Shown: one piece after another, positions 54,747 to 63,002 of the stretch | How positions within the stretch are numbered: the stretch's first letter is position 1 | Layout of the letters: the number at the start of each line of letters is the position of its first letter | Origin: Bacillota bacterium | GTDB taxonomy: Bacteria > Bacillota > UBA4882 > UBA8346 | Assembly (NCBI GenBank): GCA_023415835.1 | Contig: JAEZJK010000049.1 | Coordinates: 1-64,000 of the forward strand | DNA: 64,000 bases | Reading direction: 5' to 3' | The notes under the pieces: model-generated | Seen by the model: only the letters and a program-made list of their open reading frames with translations | The model's database searches: none | Told to the model about the DNA's origin: nothing | Made by a program: the position numbers and the translations under genes

Positions 54747-55244
54747 TCATTTGAAAGCCTTGTCAATTGGTATTGCAACCCCCTTTATCAATCCGCAGAA
54801 TTCCCTAATAACATTTACAACTTTTAAGGTAATATCGGGCAAAGAGTTACCAAGCCCTAAAGATAGGCCTTCTTTATACGAAAGCGACCCAGCTTCAATT
54901 CCTATTAAGAGGATTTCCCCCTTAAACCCGCTCCGAAACGCATCTTGCAGTTGCCATAACAAGTCCAGATCGTGAAGGGAATAACGCTGCGGAAACAAAA
55001 AATTGTTGTTCTCGTAACGAGATACCGTAACTTTCCCCGGTTCCAAATCTGGAGGCAACGCATCGATGATGACGATCCTAGAATAGCTTCTCATTAACAC
55101 CGGAATCTCAAACAACCTCCCTGCCACGGTGATAAGATCAACGTTATCATTGAAAAATATGGCTTTCAACTTTGCGACGATTGCTAAACCAATCCCGTCA
55201 TCTTCCCTTAATTCATTGCCGATTCCAAAGATACCGGACTTCAT
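54747..55244 (-). CDS. [NiFe] hydrogenase maturation protease
   Basis: A 165-residue protease of the HyaD/HycI/HoxM family, which cuts the C-terminal peptide from the nickel-loaded large subunit. Signatures: GIGNELREDDGIG with nickel-sensing acidic residue, VIIDALPPDLEPG (Asp) and the SLHDLDLL (His) motif; IGIEAGSL follows. It is divergent from the hydrogenase structural genes and very probably processes the large subunit at 56261-57661, whose DPCLSCATH is followed by a 16-residue extension. Confidence 0.92.
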   Translation of the reverse strand: MKSGIFGIGNELREDDGIGLAIVAKLKAIFFNDNVDLITVAGRLFEIPVLMRSYSRIVIIDALPPDLEPGKVTVSRYENNNFLFPQRYSLHDLDLLWQLQDAFRSGFKGEILLIGIEAGSLSYKEGLSLGLGNSLPDITLKVVNVIREFCGLIKGVAIPIDKAFK

Positions 55245-55332
55245 TGGTGGATCCTCCGCATTTTATCCGCTCATATTCAAGAGCAATTCCCAGTATAATT
55301 TAATGTCATTTTATAATTCAACGGGAGGCTTC

Positions 55333-56283
55333 ATGCATACATTTGATCAATTTAAATCCTTTTGTCAAGCAAATCGAAATCGCTCCGATTTTTCAAGGCG
55401 GCTAATTGATAGTTTCAGTAAAGATCTTGCCCCCGGGCCTAAACCGCCTTTAATCTGGTTTGAAGCTAACGCTTGTTCCGGCGATTCCATCTCCACCATG
55501 AATGCTGTCGATCCTGAATTGGGACAGATTTTATGTTCCATGGTGGAAGTCCGGTTCTGGAACGCCTTGATGCCGAACCAAGGGGAAAAAGCCCAGGAAG
55601 GTTTTTTTAGCACCGCTGAAGCCGGGGATTTCATTCTCATCGTTGAAGGGGCCATCGCCACTGCCGGGAACGGGCGGTTCACCATCCCCTTTAAGGCTGG
55701 GACCTATCTGTTTACCAGCGAGGAACTCCTCCTTTATCTTGCCCCTAAGGCCAAATATATTATCGCGGTAGGTACCTGCGCGGCCTTCGGCGGACCATCC
55801 GCCGCCCGCCCTAACCTTTCCGGCAGTAAGGGCGTTTGGGAAATACTCCAAAACCGGCCGGTGATCAATGTCTCCGGTTGCCCGATTAACCCGGACTGGT
55901 TGACCGGCACCCTTTATCAGCTGCTACTCTTCGGCCTGCCGGAAGTGGATCGCTACCAGCGGCCTACCTTATTTTACGGCCAAACCATCCATAGTATTTG
56001 TCAGCGCCGTTCTTATTTTGATCAGGGTTCCTTCGCTGTTGAATTGGGCGATCCTGAATGTATGTTTACTTTAGGGTGTATGGGACCGGTTACCGGCTCC
56101 GACTGTCCCTACCGGCTCTGGAACGACCATCTGAACTGGCCGGTTAAAGCCAGTACCCCATGCATTGGTTGCACCAAATCAGGATTTCCCGATAAGTCCA
56201 CCCCCTTCTATACGCCACTTCCTGACAAGTTAGAAAAACCCGCAGCAAGGAGGGGCTCGGATGGCTCAGAAAATCTCAGTTAG
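55333..56283 (+). CDS. [NiFe] hydrogenase small subunit with Asp-substituted proximal cluster site
   Basis: A 316-residue electron-transfer subunit. The proximal site reads NACSGDSIS: the second Cys of the usual CTGC is Asp. The other proximal Cys lie in VGTCAAFGG and VSGCPINPDW. Distal and medial cluster motifs are standard: HSICQRRSYFDQG, CMFTLGCMGPVTGSDCPYRLWN and TPCIGCTKSGFPD. There is no Tat signal at the N-terminus. The start chosen is the ATG behind CGGGAGG; an in-frame extension of 68 codons upstream has no site. A CxGDS proximal motif is known in actinobacterial-type (group 1h) hydrogenases with 3Cys-1Asp ligation. It overlaps the large-subunit gene by 23 bp. Confidence 0.92.
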   Translation: MHTFDQFKSFCQANRNRSDFSRRLIDSFSKDLAPGPKPPLIWFEANACSGDSISTMNAVDPELGQILCSMVEVRFWNALMPNQGEKAQEGFFSTAEAGDFILIVEGAIATAGNGRFTIPFKAGTYLFTSEELLLYLAPKAKYIIAVGTCAAFGGPSAARPNLSGSKGVWEILQNRPVINVSGCPINPDWLTGTLYQLLLFGLPEVDRYQRPTLFYGQTIHSICQRRSYFDQGSFAVELGDPECMFTLGCMGPVTGSDCPYRLWNDHLNWPVKASTPCIGCTKSGFPDKSTPFYTPLPDKLEKPAARRGSDGSENLS

Positions 56284-57661
56284 TCCGGTAACTCGGATCA
56301 GTGGCCTTCTAAGTATCGACATATATACCGGCCAAACCGGAAGGGTTATCGAAGCCAATGTGATTGGGGAGCAATTTCGCGGTTTTGAAACGATGATGAA
56401 AGGCCGGAGAATTACGGACGCGGTCTATTTCACGGAGCGGATCTGCGGTATCTGTTCCATGGCCCACGGTTTTACCGCTGCCCGGTTGGTTGAAAAGATT
56501 TATGGCATAGAACCTACTCCGGAGCTAATCCTGTTACAACAGGCCATGCTGGGGGCGGAATTTTTACAGAATCATATCCGTCATTTCTACCTGCTTGCCT
56601 TACCGGATTATCTGGGTATTGGCCCTTTACCCAACCCCGGCATTAGTTTTCCCCAGGCGGAGTCCCGTTTTAACCGGGAAGAACAGCAACGCTTAATCGA
56701 ACATTACTTTTTAGCCATGGAATATAGCCGGAAGTGCCACGGTATGCTGGCGGTCTTTGGGGGTAAAATCCCCCATCAACACGGCCTGACTCCGGAAGGA
56801 ATCGCTGTTTTCCCTGATGCCGACCGTAGGAAACAATTTCTGTCCCTGCTCCAACCTGTCCAAAGTTTTTTAACTGACATTCAACTTCAGGATGTTTACC
56901 TGTTAGCCAAGGCCTATCCGGAGTATTTTCAGATTGGCTCCGGGCCTTACTGTTTTATCTCTTTTGGACTTTTCGACCCCCGGTTCGGCGGCCATTTCCC
57001 GGCTGGAATCATCAACAATGGAGAACTGCTTGCGGTTAATCCCGAGGAAATCCAGGAAAGTATTACATATGCCCGGTATGAAAAGACTGATTCCGATATC
57101 CGCCCCGCTCCCGAAAAACCCTCCGCTTATACTTGGGTCAAAGCCCCTCGCTATCGAGGTTCTCCTCTTGAGGGCGGACCGTTGGCCCGCAAAATTATCC
57201 GAGCCGGCGCTATTACCCCGGGGACAATGGCCAACGGAGTTATGGCCAGGCTAGTGGCGCGGGCGGAAGAAGCCGCTTCAATCGCCGCCTGGATGGGAGA
57301 TTGGATGAAACAACTCCCGATTAATGGTCAATACATTATCCCCCTTAAAACCCCTTTCCGAAATCAGGCCATCCAGTCAAATGATGCCCCACGGGGACCG
57401 TTGCTCCACAGTATGAACTCCACCAATGAGGAGGTATCTTCTTATCAAATCATTACCCCTAGCACCTGGAATTTTTCACCCAAGGATGAGACCGGCAAAC
57501 GCGGCCCGGCGGAAGCGGCGTTAATTGGAGCAATGGCCGAGCCCGCTAACCCGGTGGAACCAGGGCGGATTATCCGTTCTTTTGACCCATGCCTTTCTTG
57601 CGCCACCCATTTCATCGACTGGGAAGATAAAAATAAACTGGGTCTAAATATTATAATCTAA
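56261..57661 (+). CDS. [NiFe] hydrogenase large subunit
   Basis: A 466-residue catalytic subunit, shorter than the ~530-570 of most uptake enzymes. Nickel ligands: RICGIC in the L1 motif near residue 63 and DPCLSCATH in L2 at the C-terminus. A 16-residue tail after the final His should be removed on maturation. Other family stretches: HGFTAARLVEKIYG, FGGKIPHQHG, and PRGPLLHSM. The ATG sits after CAAGGAGGGG, inside the end of the small-subunit gene. Followed 14 bp later by a cytochrome b5-like gene. No hyp maturation genes in the window. Confidence 0.95.
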   Translation: MAQKISVSPVTRISGLLSIDIYTGQTGRVIEANVIGEQFRGFETMMKGRRITDAVYFTERICGICSMAHGFTAARLVEKIYGIEPTPELILLQQAMLGAEFLQNHIRHFYLLALPDYLGIGPLPNPGISFPQAESRFNREEQQRLIEHYFLAMEYSRKCHGMLAVFGGKIPHQHGLTPEGIAVFPDADRRKQFLSLLQPVQSFLTDIQLQDVYLLAKAYPEYFQIGSGPYCFISFGLFDPRFGGHFPAGIINNGELLAVNPEEIQESITYARYEKTDSDIRPAPEKPSAYTWVKAPRYRGSPLEGGPLARKIIRAGAITPGTMANGVMARLVARAEEAASIAAWMGDWMKQLPINGQYIIPLKTPFRNQAIQSNDAPRGPLLHSMNSTNEEVSSYQIITPSTWNFSPKDETGKRGPAEAALIGAMAEPANPVEPGRIIRSFDPCLSCATHFIDWEDKNKLGLNIII

Positions 57662-57675
57662 AGGAGTAACGAATC

Positions 57676-57924
57676 ATGGCCAATGAGAATGTCTGTCATC
57701 CCGACCGCCGTTTTACCCGGACGGAGCTAACCCAATATAACGGTCAAAACGGTAAACCTGCCTATGTGGCCGTTAATAATACGGTTTATGATGTCACTAC
57801 CGTCTTTGTCCAAGGCAAGCATTTTACCCATATCGCCGGGCAAGACTTAACCGGCGCCTTTTTACGGCAACATGCGCCGGTATCCTTGTCCGGGTATCCA
57901 GTGGTGGGAGTCTTGGTTGACTGA
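57676..57924 (+). CDS. Cytochrome b5-like heme-binding protein
   Basis: An 82-residue single-domain protein of the cytochrome b5-like heme/steroid-binding family: RFTRTELTQYNGQNGKPAYV, VYDVTTVF, then GKHFTHIAGQDLTGAFLRQH. His residues in KHFTH and RQH are the likely heme ligands. No signal peptide or membrane anchor. It follows the hydrogenase large-subunit gene by 14 bp with an AAGGAG site, so it is in the operon and could carry electrons to or from the small subunit. That role is inference. Confidence 0.85.
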   Translation: MANENVCHPDRRFTRTELTQYNGQNGKPAYVAVNNTVYDVTTVFVQGKHFTHIAGQDLTGAFLRQHAPVSLSGYPVVGVLVD

Positions 57925-57925
57925 T

Positions 57926-58366
57926 TCAAGAGCTCTGTTGTTCGTCATCCACCCCGCACATTAAGGTGGTTAACCTCAATCCATGCCTACCTTCTATCAA
58001 ACTTGTAATATAGAAAAGGTTTCGCAGCATCATATCCGGAGCTTTCGCCGCTTCTTCCCCATACTTTACCAAGTCCCCGCTTTCCGCCATAATACGGGCT
58101 TTAATCGCCTCACAATACGGCGGTATTTCCGGCGGGGTGACTGGGGCAAGCATCGGCTGCATTCCGGTTATTTGGCAATATACTCCTCGGAAATTGGCGG
58201 CATGCTGGGCCTCGTCCCTTGAAAACTCCATAAATAACTCCCGGGCGCGTTCATTAGGGGCTTGATTGGCTAATTCTCGGTAATATAAAGCATCACTGGT
58301 TTCATCATGGATAAATTCAAGCAACCGGGATGAGAGATTAGAATAATACATTGTTCCATCGGTCAT
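57926..58366 (-). CDS. Ferritin-like/rubrerythrin-type protein
   Basis: A 146-residue four-helix protein. Two E..(E/D)xxH-type motif regions are visible: FIHDETSDALYYRELA (helix 1), EFSRDEAQHAANF (helix 2) and ITSLIEGRHGLRL (helix 4), fitting a di-iron ferritin-like fold. It lacks the rubredoxin-like Cys4 domain of rubrerythrins. The start ATG follows GGAGGTG. Its stop is 1 bp from the stop of the cytochrome b5 gene (convergent). Possible oxidative protection near the hydrogenase; this is inference. Confidence 0.8.
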   Translation of the reverse strand: MTDGTMYYSNLSSRLLEFIHDETSDALYYRELANQAPNERARELFMEFSRDEAQHAANFRGVYCQITGMQPMLAPVTPPEIPPYCEAIKARIMAESGDLVKYGEEAAKAPDMMLRNLFYITSLIEGRHGLRLTTLMCGVDDEQQSS

Positions 58367-58532
58367 TAATTACACCTCCGGAACTATGGTATGCATTTGG
58401 CATTCCCAACGTTACCCTTAGCCATGCCAAGGATCGGAATTTCGCGCTTTTAGTTTTACGATACGGCATAAATTAACCATGAGGACCTTTCTCGTTTCCC
58501 AGGAATTGATCTATTGGGAGGACTAATCAAAA

Positions 58533-58955
58533 ATGGATGCAGCCTTATTTGCCTTGGCAGGGGCAATTTGTTGGGGAATCGCTCCGCTCTTCGGCAAAGT
58601 GGGGTTAAGGGGCATTAATCCCATTGACGGTTTAGTTGCCCGGACAATCATCACTGTGCTTCTGGTAATAGGGCTATTCATTAGGCGGGGTGGGTTCGCG
58701 CAACTAAGTGTCATCCCCGGACGGCGTTGGCTTTACTTAGCAGTTGAGGCTTTCTTAGCCACCTTTGCCGGAGATCTGGCCTATTACTTTGCTTTAAAAA
58801 AAGGGGCTATTGGGCAAACCGCCCTGATTATGGCTTCAGCCCCGTTGATCAGCGTTTGGGCCGGTTGGTTTTTTCTAAATGAGATCTTTTCTCCGGTAAA
58901 ACTGGTGGGTGCTGCCTTGATTATCATCGGGGTCGTTTTAATTGGTTTTCATTAA
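58533..58955 (+). CDS. Half-size EamA (DMT superfamily) transporter
   Basis: A 140-residue protein with about four to five hydrophobic helices and one EamA domain only: ALAGAICWGIAPLFGKVG at the N-terminus and YYFALKKGAIGQTALIMASAPLISV near the middle. Such single-domain members usually act as dimers. The start ATG follows GGGAGG. A family A dispersed repeat begins at the base after its stop codon. Substrate unknown. Confidence 0.85.
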   Translation: MDAALFALAGAICWGIAPLFGKVGLRGINPIDGLVARTIITVLLVIGLFIRRGGFAQLSVIPGRRWLYLAVEAFLATFAGDLAYYFALKKGAIGQTALIMASAPLISVWAGWFFLNEIFSPVKLVGAALIIIGVVLIGFH

Positions 58956-59058
58956 TTCTACTTTGATAATTTCATTATTCAAAGACCGTTTTGGAAATAA
59001 TCGCGAACGGTTTAACGCGTTATTTTCAAAACGAAAGTTCAAATTTACCAAATTAGAA
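58956..59058. repeat. Dispersed palindromic repeat family A, copy 2
   Basis: A 103-bp nested palindrome with the same inner arms as copy 1 (CGTTTTGGAAATAATCG / GTTATTTTCAAAACG, centre CGAACGGTTTAACGC) and outer arms TTCTACTTTGATAATT and AATTTACCAAATTAGAA. It begins directly after the EamA stop codon. Confidence 0.9.
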
Positions 59059-59231
59059 CTAAACTTCACCTTTGCCTGCCTCAAAGAATATTATACTCCA
59101 ATTAAGGGGGACTTAAAATATTACTTCCGCTTTTGCGTAGGCCCTTCGTGGCATCAACGCAGGGCGTAGCGGAACATATAGCGGAAGTTATATTTAACTG
59201 TCCCCAATCTGAGGCAACGAGGTTGATTTAA

Positions 59232-60704
59232 ATTTTAACAGAACTAGACCAACGGCAGACACCTATCTTTGACGCAGTCAAACGATATATCGACCAAAAA
59301 ACCATTGCTTTTCATGTTCCCGGGCACAAACAAGGAAATGGTTTGAAGGAGTTCCGCGATTATTTAGGTGTGACCGCTTTAAAAATGGACTTGAACGGCA
59401 TGCCCGATCTTGATTTTGCCACCCACCCCAAAGGAGTAATCCGAGAATCACAAGAATTGACTGCAGCCGCGTTTAGAGCGAAAACAGCTTTCTTTTTAGT
59501 AAACGGTACCACCTCAGGGGTTCAAACTATGATGATCAGCGCTTGTCACCCCGGAGATGAAATCATCATCCCCCGCAATGCCCATAAATCAGCCGTAAAC
59601 GGACTTATACTAAGCGGGGCCATGCCGATCTATATCCAGCCCGAGATCAACCGCGACTTTGGTTTAGTAACCGGAGTTACAACGGAAAACATCGTTAAAG
59701 CAATCGCGAACCATCCGCATGCCAAAGCTGTTTTTGCGATTAACCCCTCTTATTATGGAATATCCCCCGATCTCAAATCAATCGTTAAGATCGCCCATCA
59801 AAACAAGATGTCGGTAATTGTAGATGAAGCCCACGGAGCCCACTTAAGCTTTTGTGAAGGGCTCCCCATTTCCGGAATGGATGCCGGGGCTGATTTATGC
59901 TCTGTTAGTATGCATAAAACCGGAGGTTCGTTAACTCAATCAGCCGTTCTGCTCGTAGGAAACGGGCAAATCTCAACCGAATCCGTCCAGGAAGCCTTAG
60001 GTTTGTCTTTTACAACCAGCGCTTCTTATTTATTGCTTAGCTCTTTGGAATTAGCCAGAAAGCAACTGGCAATTGACGGCCCTCAACTGATTGAAAAAAT
60101 ATTGCGTATGACCCGCTGGGCCCGGCAAGAAATAAATAAAATTGACGGCATATACGCTTTTGGGAAAGAGGTAACCGGATTTCCCGGGGCTTTTGACTTT
60201 GATGAGTTGAAACTTACAATTTCGCTGTTGGGATTGGGGTTAACCGGATACTGCGCCGAAAACATCCTTAGAGAGAATTATAATATTCAAATTGAATTGT
60301 CTGATCTATATAATATTCTACCTTATATCGGGGTGGGAGATACCGAAGAAGACCTTGCAATACTTATCGCCGCTCTAAAAGATCTGGCCGCAACCTATAC
60401 TGCCAAAGAGAAAAGGAATTGCCAATCCCCCATCATTTCACCGATCCCAGAAATGATCGTAACTCCACGTGATGCGTTTTACAGCCCTAAAAAAATTATC
60501 GCCATTAATAACGCAACCGATGAGATTGCCGGAGAAACAATAATGGCTTATCCTCCCGGAATTCCAGTGGTCAGTCTCGGCGAACGGATATCCGAGGATT
60601 TACTGGAATATATTCGGCTATTAAAAAGCCAGGGTTGTGCGCTCCAAGGCACTACTGATCCCGGTGTGGAATATATCCGGGTATTGGGGACCGGAGAAAA
60701 TTAG
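59232..60704 (+). CDS. Orn/Lys/Arg decarboxylase family protein, likely ATT start
   Basis: A PLP-dependent fold type I decarboxylase or related enzyme of the Orn/Lys/Arg group. The N-terminal TPIFDAVKRY and FHVPGHKQGNG are encoded upstream of the first usual start (TTG at 59343) and belong to the family core, so translation must begin earlier. A TAA at 59229-59231 is followed at once by ATT, giving MLTELDQRQTP behind GAGG. PLP-site features: FFLVNGTTSGVQTM, IVDEAHGAHLSF, and Schiff-base Lys in SVSMHKTGGSLTQSA. The C-terminal domain ends near the TAG stop. ~490 residues. Substrate not determinable. Confidence 0.85.
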   Translation: MLTELDQRQTPIFDAVKRYIDQKTIAFHVPGHKQGNGLKEFRDYLGVTALKMDLNGMPDLDFATHPKGVIRESQELTAAAFRAKTAFFLVNGTTSGVQTMMISACHPGDEIIIPRNAHKSAVNGLILSGAMPIYIQPEINRDFGLVTGVTTENIVKAIANHPHAKAVFAINPSYYGISPDLKSIVKIAHQNKMSVIVDEAHGAHLSFCEGLPISGMDAGADLCSVSMHKTGGSLTQSAVLLVGNGQISTESVQEALGLSFTTSASYLLLSSLELARKQLAIDGPQLIEKILRMTRWARQEINKIDGIYAFGKEVTGFPGAFDFDELKLTISLLGLGLTGYCAENILRENYNIQIELSDLYNILPYIGVGDTEEDLAILIAALKDLAATYTAKEKRNCQSPIISPIPEMIVTPRDAFYSPKKIIAINNATDEIAGETIMAYPPGIPVVSLGERISEDLLEYIRLLKSQGCALQGTTDPGVEYIRVLGTGEN

Positions 60705-60786
60705 TTGGATTGGTAAACCCAGCTGCTTTAACCTAAATTTATTACCTGAAATCCCCTTTAAATTATGTTACATTTAAAAAAACATA

Positions 60787-61680
60787 ATGGAAAGGGCGAT
60801 TATCATCAAAAAGTTCTATATAATAACTATCGCTATTTGTATCCCGGTTATCTTATTTCTGGCGTTTAAACCGGAAGCGCCGCTTGCAATTGCTAAAAAC
60901 CCTAATAAAGTGGTTGCTAAAAATGAAATAGTCTCTAAAAATGCTAATCCTGCACCCTCAACCAGATCTAACAGTCATGTCGTTAAACAAGGCGAATCTT
61001 TATATCTTATTTCTCAAAAATACGGGACCACGGTACCAAATTTAATGGACGCTAATGGGCTAAAGTCAACCCTAATATATTCGGGTCAAACCTTAATAAT
61101 CCCGGACGAAAATACCCCGGCGCCAGCGGCCCCAAAAGAAAAACAGCCGCCGGTTACCGATGGAAAATCAGGCAACCCTTGGGTGATCAAAGTCTCGAAG
61201 TATAACCATACATTAGATATCTATTATCAAGGCCAGAAATGGCGTTCGTATCAAGTCGATATCGGAGATAACGGCTTTGGTGATAAACAGGTTGCCGGAG
61301 ACCATAAAACGCCGGAAGGCACATTTTATACTACGGAAAAGTCCATTTTGGACCCGGTTGATCAATATTTAGGAAGCCGCTGGATGCGTCTGAGTTATCC
61401 AAATATTGAAGACGCAGAAAGAGGGCTAAAAGAAGGCATAATTGATAATGCAACGTATAATGAAATTGTAACCGCCATCAACGAAGGGCGCATGCCCCCT
61501 CAGCGGACCGCCCTTGGCGGTGGAATCGGAATCCATGGCGGCGATAAACCGGAGTTTGAAAGTGATTGGACCTGGGGCTGTGTTGGACTGGCTGACCAAG
61601 ATATTGAAGAATTTTTTGATAAAATTCCAGTCGGCACTCAAGTCATCATTTCAAAAATGAACCAAAAAATAGCCAGTTAA
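60787..61680 (+). CDS. LysM-containing L,D-transpeptidase (YkuD family)
   Basis: A 297-residue exported enzyme. An N-terminal hydrophobic segment (~8-30) serves as signal or anchor. Residues ~60-105 are a LysM domain (VKQGESLYLISQKYGTTV). Residues ~130-295 are a YkuD catalytic domain with HGGDKPEFESDWTWGCVGL containing the catalytic His and Cys. It forms 3-3 peptidoglycan cross-links or remodels spore cortex. A terminator overlaps its stop. Convergent with the VanW-like gene. Confidence 0.9.
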   Translation: MERAIIIKKFYIITIAICIPVILFLAFKPEAPLAIAKNPNKVVAKNEIVSKNANPAPSTRSNSHVVKQGESLYLISQKYGTTVPNLMDANGLKSTLIYSGQTLIIPDENTPAPAAPKEKQPPVTDGKSGNPWVIKVSKYNHTLDIYYQGQKWRSYQVDIGDNGFGDKQVAGDHKTPEGTFYTTEKSILDPVDQYLGSRWMRLSYPNIEDAERGLKEGIIDNATYNEIVTAINEGRMPPQRTALGGGIGIHGGDKPEFESDWTWGCVGLADQDIEEFFDKIPVGTQVIISKMNQKIAS

Positions 61681-61707
61681 GCTTTTGCCGGACTGGCTAT
61701 TTTTTTT
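61666..61707 (+). terminator. Rho-independent terminator of the L,D-transpeptidase gene
   Basis: A 12-bp perfect stem (AAAATAGCCAGT and ACTGGCTATTTT) followed by a run of T. The first arm overlaps the stop codon. Confidence 0.85.
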
Positions 61708-61736
61708 GAATTTTTTAAATATACCTTCGTTTATTA

Positions 61737-62678
61737 TTAACCTTTCTCAATTACGTGCGGTAACGGATCATAATAATCAATTCCTAGGTCTTTATGTTCG
61801 ATCCGGCCATCACGGTATTTAATTTTAAGCCAGGATTTGACAGTTAAACCATCGGCCCCGGGAATTACCGTCTTTGTTTCACCGGGCCTTAAGTCACTGC
61901 CTTTTCGGTAAAATGTCCGGGTGGGTTTACGGCTCAAAATTTTATGGCCCCAAATTACTTGCGGAGGTTTTGTTTTACCATAGATGGCCATATATAAAGT
62001 GCTTCCCCTGGTATCGGCCCAGATTAAAATTGGCCCGCTGCTGTTATTCATAAAGCGAAAATCTTTATTACTTGAAGAGACAGTCGCATCTTGACCGGGT
62101 GGAACATAAGGGACCGGCATGCTGTGAGGGTTTCTTTCGATAATTTTTAGATTTGCCAAGGTTGTTACATTATATAAAGTACTGGCGATTTTGCAAACTC
62201 CTCCCCCGGTGACTTTGATGACCTCAGCCCCATAATAAGCCGGTCCGTCCCGAAATCTCCTGGCCCTGCTGTAGGGGCCGATTTTCCGGTTCATTGAAAA
62301 AACTTCGCCTGACTCGACTATCTTACCGGCCAGAAAATCAGCGGCCAAAGCTACATTTGATTCTTCTCCCGGTAACGGATCCGGTAAAATGGTTTGAAAA
62401 GCCGCCATCCGAATTTTCATCTGTTTACCGGCAGTTAGCGCCCTAAAGCGGGGGTTGTTTTCCCATGGTAAAATTCCTTTGAAGGGCTTTCCGTAAGGAT
62501 GTTCTGAGCCACTTGGTTCCCCGGCATTGGCCGAATTTTTATTCAAATTTGGAGTTGATTTCAATTTTTGTCGGGAAATTTTAGGCGGTTTTTGATAAAT
62601 GCAACCATTTATAGTAATAAGGAAAATCAATCCAATAATTATCTTGATAACACTTTTTCTTCCTAATTGAATTCTCAA
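61737..62678 (-). CDS. VanW-family lipoprotein
   Basis: A 313-residue protein with a signal peptide and likely lipobox (LITINGC at ~20-26), a polar linker, and a VanW domain: FSMNRKIGPYSRARRF, KVTGGGVCKIASTLYN and ERNPHSMPVPYVPPGQDATV. A C-terminal G5-like or beta segment follows. VanW members are associated with cell envelope and vancomycin-resistance loci, with no settled activity. The start is TTG ten nt after GGAGG. No van genes are nearby, so it is probably a housekeeping envelope protein. Confidence 0.85.
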   Translation of the reverse strand: MRIQLGRKSVIKIIIGLIFLITINGCIYQKPPKISRQKLKSTPNLNKNSANAGEPSGSEHPYGKPFKGILPWENNPRFRALTAGKQMKIRMAAFQTILPDPLPGEESNVALAADFLAGKIVESGEVFSMNRKIGPYSRARRFRDGPAYYGAEVIKVTGGGVCKIASTLYNVTTLANLKIIERNPHSMPVPYVPPGQDATVSSSNKDFRFMNNSSGPILIWADTRGSTLYMAIYGKTKPPQVIWGHKILSRKPTRTFYRKGSDLRPGETKTVIPGADGLTVKSWLKIKYRDGRIEHKDLGIDYYDPLPHVIEKG

Positions 62679-62881
62679 AAATATTTTTCCTCCAAATGAA
62701 GATAGGCAAGGAATATCTGAAAAAACAATCCAAGGTTAAATCCGGAAATTATCTTAACTTTTTGAAATCACTGGATAGTTATAGCATATACCATTTCCAA
62801 ATTGGAGATCAGCTATACCCTTCACCTATAATAGCCGGAGTCATCAGGAGAAAATTAGGAAATAATATTTTCAACTAATAA

Positions 62882-62984
62882 TGCTACTTTGGTAAATTCA
62901 TTATTCAAAGACCGTTTTGAAAATAATCGTGAACGGTTTAACGTGTTATTTTCAAAACGAAAGTTCAAATTTACCAAAGTAGAA
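62882..62984. repeat. Dispersed palindromic repeat family A, copy 3
   Basis: A 103-bp nested palindrome nearly identical to copy 2, with outer arms CTACTTTGGTAAATT and AATTTACCAAAGTAG (perfect), inner arms CGTTTTGAAAATAATCG and GTTATTTTCAAAACG. It sits 18 bp upstream of the next gene. Confidence 0.92.
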
Positions 62985-63002
62985 ATAATAAAGGTCGGGT
63001 AA

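Noticed and set aside
62696..62878. 60-residue plus-strand open frame ending 3 bp before a family A repeat
   Set aside because: It has no ribosome binding site (the GGAGG nearby belongs to the opposite-strand VanW gene) and no recognisable domain; it could be revisited if conserved.
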